DNA of 36,822 nucleotides from Saprospiraceae bacterium. GTDB taxonomy: Bacteria > Bacteroidota > Bacteroidia > Chitinophagales > Saprospiraceae. The DNA lies in NCBI GenBank assembly GCA_020627965.1, contig JAHDFX010000034.1:1-36822 (forward strand), read 5' to 3'. Made by a program: the position numbers and the translations under genes. Below the pieces are notes generated by a model. That model was not told the origin of the DNA, did no database searches, and saw nothing but the letters and a program-made list of their open reading frames with translations. Positions 32,439 through 36,822 of this stretch are shown here, piece by piece (within the stretch, counting starts at the first letter, position 1; every line of letters starts with the position of its first letter).

Positions 32439-34976
32439 TTAAACTCTATCTTTAATAAATAGCCAAAAAGCCACAGCAAGGCTTAGTATAATTAACAGCC
32501 ATTCATGAGGTTCAGGAACAGAGCCATCCCCATTTGAAATGTTGGCATTTTGTAGGCTATTTTTACTTTTCTTAATATTGAAACGATCATAATCTTTCTG
32601 AGTTTCCAGTACGACAAGGCTGGAAATTGGTGTAACTACATAAGCTTCTTTTGCGGCAGCAATAAACTGCTCTTCCAACTGACGCTTGCTGAAATATCCT
32701 TTACCGACTTTTTTCATAATGTCATTATAAACAAACAGACGCATCAGGTGGTCAGGAGCTTTAGAAGAACCCGTCTCTGTAGGAATTTCCTGGATGCTTG
32801 TATTGGAATAATGATTGGCAATTCTTGTTTCGTCTTCCATGGTCTGACGAAATTGCTTATGCTCCAATAAAGTGATCAAAGCATTCAGGTCGCCTTTATC
32901 ATAGTTGACAATACGTAATTCTTTTAATGTTTTTAAATAAGGCGATAAGTCGTCTCCCAGATTATATAGCTTGAGAGGTTGTTCGTTCACTTTTAAGAAT
33001 TCATTCAGCTTAGTCGCGAATTTACTATTCTTAATATCGTCTAATGTAGGGCTAAGGCGTTTGCTGTGATCTGTGATGACCAAAGCTGAATCAGGCGTTT
33101 TGATATAGTGTAGGGGGAATAAGCTAAAGCTGCGTTTGAGAAGCTTTTTGAATAAGCGTTTGTGGTTGGTCGGTGTTACGTTTTCCAAATGATCTGTGTA
33201 AACGTATACTTCTTTATCCTGCACATTTTCCCACAGTTCATATAGTTCTTTTTTAGTCCAGCCGCTATGTATATCCAGATAAATTTCTTTGGCATCAAAA
33301 CTACCTTTTTGGACAGACAATTCACTCATTTTAAATGAACGTTCATTAAAAGTAAAACTTGAATTGGAAAGGGGAGGAGCTTCAAAACTAAGTGTCCAAT
33401 CGGATTTATATTGTCCTTTATAAGTCCATGAATTTCCATCTTCCTTGAAAGAATAAGGCGATTTGATGTCTCCAATATCACCCGAAACAACCACATTTAT
33501 ACTCTCTTTTGCATTTTTCCAGCGTGGCCCTTCAAAGTCTATATTTTCATAGATTACTTGTCCATTCTCATATTTAAGAGGCGTAGTCACTCCAATTTTG
33601 AACTGACGTGCTTCGCTAGGTGTGCAGGGGAAAATACGTACTGTTACACGATTGCCCTCTTGCCAGTGCATGAGTAATGGGTCTCTTCGTTCACGACCTA
33701 CTATGCGGGTGTAGGCACTATCTGCTTTTGCTTTAGTCGTCAGATAAGCAGGACGCTCTTCACCCTCTACCCATAATGCGGCAGAAGTCATCACCGAACC
33801 TTCTGGCAAATAGAAAGTATACAAAGCTTCTTGTTGCGTACCCCAGCGCCATCCGTCATGATGCTTATTATTGACAATTTTGAATGTTTTCTCGGTATAG
33901 GATAGGCGATATTCAGGGAATAATTCTACATTGGTAACAATATCATCTGTACTCAAATTATGTCCACTCCAAAGCTTCGGTTCTGTTTGATGACGTAGAT
34001 TGTACAGGGATTGTAATATTTTTACCCTTCTTCCATTATCAAGGTCTAATTTTCCACCTAAAAAAGAGGCTATGACAACAAGCGGGTCATGTTGTTCACG
34101 CTCATTAAGTCCGCCGCCATTCAGAAAACCACTTTCCCAGAGTCCGCTGACGCTATAGATAATGCCACTTTTCAAAATACGTTTAGTCACCCAGTCTTTT
34201 TTCAAATCCTGACTTACTTCTACCCATTGTGGCAATTCATTATCGGCATAGGGGCGGTTGTTGCTGTGGAAAGTATCTTCTATTTGTTTGTTGATGTTTG
34301 CCCACCTTAAGGTAAATAAGCCAATAAAAAACAAAGGTAGAAGCATTGCAGTTATGCTGATTTTCCAGTATTCAGAAGAGGTTTTGAAATAGTTTCGCAA
34401 GATGCGTGTGCAGGTAAAGAAAAACCATATCGGCACAAAAATGTGTAAAGAAATACCAAAGAACCAGAATGCGATGCCTCCGATAGGATAAGCCGGTGCT
34501 ACATAAATGCTTTGATAAAACTGGAAAACAAGCATGACCGATGAAGTAAAGACGATCAAATAATTCAGCCAGTTCCTTTTATGGTTTTTAACCAGGCAAT
34601 AGCTTAAAATGATAAGATTACTAATCATTAAAAACCAGCACAGCCAGCCTGTAGAAATCTGGAAAACGGGTATAGAAGTATTGAGTGCATAGGCACTGAT
34701 ATTACCCATTTGTAAGAGGAGAATGTTCCGCTTCAGATTTTTGAATTTGAAAAAATGCTTATAGTCATTTATGTTCTTTACACCAGAGACAAAGAAATAG
34801 ATAATGAAAATAGTATAGCAGAGAAAAAAGTTGCTGGAAAATAGATCTACATTGGAGGTATCCATGCGCAGACTTACTGCAAAAATAGCGAAAGACAGTG
34901 CCAACAAGATAAAACCAGTAAGCTGGGTATAATCTTTCTCTGGCTGAGGCTTTAAGTTTTCTATAGTTTCTGACAT
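32439..34976 (-). CDS. XrtN system VIT domain protein (dedicated exosortase N substrate)
   Basis: This 845-residue protein has about seven N-terminal transmembrane segments (to about residue 225). A large extracytoplasmic part includes a VIT domain near residues 375-485 (LWVEGEERPAYLTTKAKADS, YTRIVGRERRDPLLMHWQEG, VTVRIFPCTP). The extreme C-terminus is VPEP at 820-823, a hydrophobic helix (WLLIILSLAVAFWLFI) and the basic end KDRV. This three-part tail is the PEP-CTERM-like exosortase signal. The adjacent xrtN supplies the enzyme, so cleavage or transfer after the VPEP-type motif is expected. VIT domains occur with von Willebrand A domains in eukaryotic inter-alpha-trypsin inhibitors; no clear MIDAS motif is visible here. 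The cellular role is unknown. A promoter with a -7 box TAACTTTG lies upstream. Confidence 0.9.
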   Translation of the reverse strand: MSETIENLKPQPEKDYTQLTGFILLALSFAIFAVSLRMDTSNVDLFSSNFFLCYTIFIIYFFVSGVKNINDYKHFFKFKNLKRNILLLQMGNISAYALNTSIPVFQISTGWLCWFLMISNLIILSYCLVKNHKRNWLNYLIVFTSSVMLVFQFYQSIYVAPAYPIGGIAFWFFGISLHIFVPIWFFFTCTRILRNYFKTSSEYWKISITAMLLPLFFIGLFTLRWANINKQIEDTFHSNNRPYADNELPQWVEVSQDLKKDWVTKRILKSGIIYSVSGLWESGFLNGGGLNEREQHDPLVVIASFLGGKLDLDNGRRVKILQSLYNLRHQTEPKLWSGHNLSTDDIVTNVELFPEYRLSYTEKTFKIVNNKHHDGWRWGTQQEALYTFYLPEGSVMTSAALWVEGEERPAYLTTKAKADSAYTRIVGRERRDPLLMHWQEGNRVTVRIFPCTPSEARQFKIGVTTPLKYENGQVIYENIDFEGPRWKNAKESINVVVSGDIGDIKSPYSFKEDGNSWTYKGQYKSDWTLSFEAPPLSNSSFTFNERSFKMSELSVQKGSFDAKEIYLDIHSGWTKKELYELWENVQDKEVYVYTDHLENVTPTNHKRLFKKLLKRSFSLFPLHYIKTPDSALVITDHSKRLSPTLDDIKNSKFATKLNEFLKVNEQPLKLYNLGDDLSPYLKTLKELRIVNYDKGDLNALITLLEHKQFRQTMEDETRIANHYSNTSIQEIPTETGSSKAPDHLMRLFVYNDIMKKVGKGYFSKRQLEEQFIAAAKEAYVVTPISSLVVLETQKDYDRFNIKKSKNSLQNANISNGDGSVPEPHEWLLIILSLAVAFWLFIKDRV

Positions 34977-35011
34977 AGTATGTATAGTTTCTTGTAAAGT
35001 ACTTTGTTTTG

Positions 35012-35042
35012 CAAAGTTAGTTTAAGAACGGCAGATTTGCAA
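35012..35042 (-). promoter_or_regulatory. Bacteroidota-type promoter of the VIT-xrtN unit
   Basis: On the minus strand TTG (35042-35040), a 20-base spacer and TAACTTTG (35019-35012) match the -33/-7 promoter form of Bacteroidota. The -7 box lies 35 bases before the ATG at 34976. The spacer contains CGTTCTTA, the last 8 bases of the motif found upstream of three other genes. Confidence 0.55.
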
Positions 35043-35119
35043 GCAATATTGCAAAGATTAAGAAAATTTAAGTTTTTATTTTTGTTTGTGATTTAAAACA
35101 ATTTGTATTAAATTGCAAT

Positions 35120-36178
35120 ATGGAAAAAGATAATCAATTCATCAAAGGGAGGGGCGCACAGATCAATACACCCAATCCTTTCCACAACGATATTTACGAT
35201 AAAAATCCTAATCCTGAGATGGATGAAGACATTAGCCTGAAAACAGAATATATCACTGTTCACCCCAAGACGATTATCAATAAAGTCAAAAGTTCGGATA
35301 TTCCGGCGAAGTACTCTATGAATCCGTATCAGGGTTGCGAGCATGGCTGTGTATATTGTTATGCCCGCAATACTCATCCGTACTGGGGCTATAGTGCCGG
35401 GCTGGATTTTGAACAAAAAATCTTGATAAAGCATGAGGCTCCCAAATTGCTGGAACAAAAAATACGAGCTAAGAATTGGGAAGTAGCGCCTATTATGTTT
35501 TCAGGGAATACAGACTGTTATCAACCCATTGAAAAGAAACTCCAGATTACCCGCAAGATGTTGGAAGTGCTTTGGAAGTATCGTCATCCGGTTAGTATGA
35601 TTACAAAAAACAGCTTGATCCTGCGTGATTTGGATATTTTTAAAAAAATGAGTGAACAGAACCTGGTACATATCTCTATATCGCTGACGACGCTTAATGA
35701 AGAATTAAGAGGGTTGCTGGAACCAAGGACTGCTACAGCTGCTCAACGCCTTAAAACGATAGAAACACTTGCCGCAAACGGTATACCGGTCAATGTCATG
35801 CTATCGCCAATTATTCCCGGATTGAACGACCATGAAATACTGAAGATGGCAGAGACGGTAGCGAATCTGGGAGCTACTTCCATTGGCTACACTATAGTCC
35901 GTTTAAATGGTGATCTGGCTGAAATATTTGATGACTGGATTCGTAAAACTTATCCCGACAGAGCAGACAAAGTATTGAATAAAATAAAATCCTGTCATCA
36001 GGGAGCGTTTGATGATATGCGTCCAGGCAAAAGAATGATTGGAGATGGGCGTATTGCAGAGATCATTCGTGCTCAGGTGAAGCTTGCCCGACAACGCTTT
36101 TTTAAAGGTCGTAAAATGCCTCCCTATAATCTGGAACTTTATAAGCAGTTCAGAGACCCGCAATTGAAGTTGTTTTAG
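35120..36178 (+). CDS. PA0069 family radical SAM protein
   Basis: This 352-residue protein has the radical SAM cluster motif C-x3-C-x2-C as Cys73, Cys77 and Cys80 in NPYQGCEHGCVYCYAR, inside the motif typical of the SplB-like/PA0069 family. Other conserved blocks are FSGNTDCYQP, SMITKNSLILRDLD, LEPRTATAAQRLKTI and VNVMLSPIIPGLND. It should bind a 4Fe-4S cluster and S-adenosylmethionine. The reaction and substrate of this family are not known to me, and the similarity to spore photoproduct lyase does not establish DNA repair. The gene is divergent from the VIT gene, sharing a 143-base AT-rich intergenic region. The ATG at 35120 gives the family's usual N-terminus (KGRGAQINTPNPF). Confidence 0.93.
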   Translation: MEKDNQFIKGRGAQINTPNPFHNDIYDKNPNPEMDEDISLKTEYITVHPKTIINKVKSSDIPAKYSMNPYQGCEHGCVYCYARNTHPYWGYSAGLDFEQKILIKHEAPKLLEQKIRAKNWEVAPIMFSGNTDCYQPIEKKLQITRKMLEVLWKYRHPVSMITKNSLILRDLDIFKKMSEQNLVHISISLTTLNEELRGLLEPRTATAAQRLKTIETLAANGIPVNVMLSPIIPGLNDHEILKMAETVANLGATSIGYTIVRLNGDLAEIFDDWIRKTYPDRADKVLNKIKSCHQGAFDDMRPGKRMIGDGRIAEIIRAQVKLARQRFFKGRKMPPYNLELYKQFRDPQLKLF

Positions 36179-36205
36179 ATTTTGAATTAACCTTATAAAT
36201 TACTT

Positions 36206-36822
36206 ATGAGCAACAAAAAACAAACAAGAGGTAAAGGGAATATTTATGACCGAATATTTAAAGAGAATGCAGAGTCTCTATTCATTCCCTTAATAGAACG
36301 AGAGTTTGATATAAAAATTAAATCTTTTCGTGCTTTACAGGAAAAATTCCCAAAGACTATTGAAAGGGAAGTAGATTTTCTTTATCAAGTAGTAATAGAC
36401 GATAATACTGAAATAATTTTACATCTTGAATTTCAGACCAAGGACGAAAAAGATATGCTTTATCGTATGTCAGAATATCATGGATTGATCTATGGTAAAT
36501 ACAAACTTCCTGTTCGTCATGTTGTTATTTATTTGGGAAAAGGGCAAGCAAAGATGAAAGCTAATATTCCGAAAAAAGAAGTATTTACTGGCTTTACTTT
36601 AATTAATATTCATCAATTTGATACAACAGAATTATTAACTTCTCAAGTACCCGAAGTAATATTGTTAGCATTGTTAAGTGATCACGGAAAGGAACGAACT
36701 GAAGCGGTTTTACGTTTAATCATTAGCCGCTTGAAAACTGTTTGTTCGTCAGAAACAGAATTACAAAAGTATCTTTCGCAATTGATTCTTTTAGCAAGAA
36801 TGCGTAAATTTGAATTAATTGC
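36206..36822 (+). CDS. Rpn/PDDEXK-type recombination-promoting nuclease, 5' part
   Basis: The frame opens at ATG 36206, 27 bases after the radical SAM stop, and stays open for 205 codons to the window end, so the gene is incomplete. The N-terminus (NIYDRIFKENAESLFIPLI), the EREVDFLYQV block and HLEFQTKDEKDMLYRMSEYH are typical of the Rpn/YhgA-like branch of the PD-(D/E)xK nuclease fold, with Asp in EVDF and the E-x-Q motif (EFQ) as likely active-site residues. Such proteins, once called putative transposases, promote RecA-independent recombination in E. coli. Later conserved blocks (HVVIYLGKG, ALLSDHGKERTEAVLRLI) also fit. C-terminal completeness cannot be judged. Confidence 0.85.
   Translation, partial: MSNKKQTRGKGNIYDRIFKENAESLFIPLIEREFDIKIKSFRALQEKFPKTIEREVDFLYQVVIDDNTEIILHLEFQTKDEKDMLYRMSEYHGLIYGKYKLPVRHVVIYLGKGQAKMKANIPKKEVFTGFTLINIHQFDTTELLTSQVPEVILLALLSDHGKERTEAVLRLIISRLKTVCSSETELQKYLSQLILLARMRKFELI

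Noticed and set aside
35120-36178. Spore photoproduct lyase
   Set aside because: The cysteine motif and overall blocks fit the PA0069 family; similarity to SplB is distant and Bacteroidota do not form spores.

Overview
The window is a stretch of AT-rich bacterial chromosome from a member of the phylum Bacteroidota. The evidence is a PorP/SprF-family type IX secretion (T9SS) protein, many secreted proteins carrying T9SS C-terminal sorting domains (one type B/CHU_C, five type A), SprB-like repeats, Bacteroidota-style -7 boxes (TAnnTTTG), and an exosortase N (XrtN) system known only from this phylum. The size of the PKD, Ig-like and SprB-like secretome suggests a Saprospiria/Chitinophagia/Cytophagia-like organism. 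Genus cannot be read from the sequence.

Layout: (1) 1-6686, minus strand: a giant PKD/Ig-like adhesin with a type B sorting domain, followed by a PorP/SprF gene, a SprB/SprF-like cargo and partner pair. (2) 6687-7338: a 650 bp intergenic region rich in palindromes. (3) 7339-13978, plus strand: a conserved secreted protein of unknown function, a PAP2 phosphatase and a 1641-residue multi-domain T9SS cargo. (4) About 13980-16810: a graveyard of mobile and polymorphic DNA. It holds an RHS core tip without its body (broken at a G7 tract), a small membrane protein gene broken at a T8 tract, an IS630-like fragment and an inverted IS21 istA fragment. (5) 16948-26733: four tandem paralogous T9SS cargo genes. 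Each has 3 to 5 N-terminal SprB-like modules, a nearly invariant C-terminal half (DUF7619-like, SYDPNDKRGF motif) and a type A sorting tail. Copies 1 and 4 share a 149 bp identical tract that suggests gene conversion. (6) 26832-29158, minus strand: a tail-fibre-like protein with an S74 intramolecular chaperone domain and an unknown 241-residue protein. (7) 29159-29516: contains a probable 178 bp MITE with 15 bp terminal inverted repeats. (8) 29517-34976, minus strand: an NhaC-type Na+/H+ antiporter, exosortase N, and its dedicated VIT-domain substrate with a C-terminal VPEP/hydrophobic/basic sorting signal. A GC-rich hairpin lies between substrate gene and sortase gene. (9) 35120 to the end, plus strand: a PA0069-family radical SAM protein and the 5' part of an Rpn/PDDEXK-family nuclease that runs off the window.

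Together the genes describe cell-surface biology. At least six proteins should cross the outer membrane by T9SS, and one integral membrane protein should be processed by exosortase N. The items most worth following are the XrtN/VIT pair with its intergenic hairpin, the four-copy cargo array with modular N-termini and homogenised C-termini, an 11-base motif found three times at nearly the same distance upstream of start codons, and the two homopolymer frameshifts in the RHS island. No tRNA, rRNA or CRISPR array was seen.
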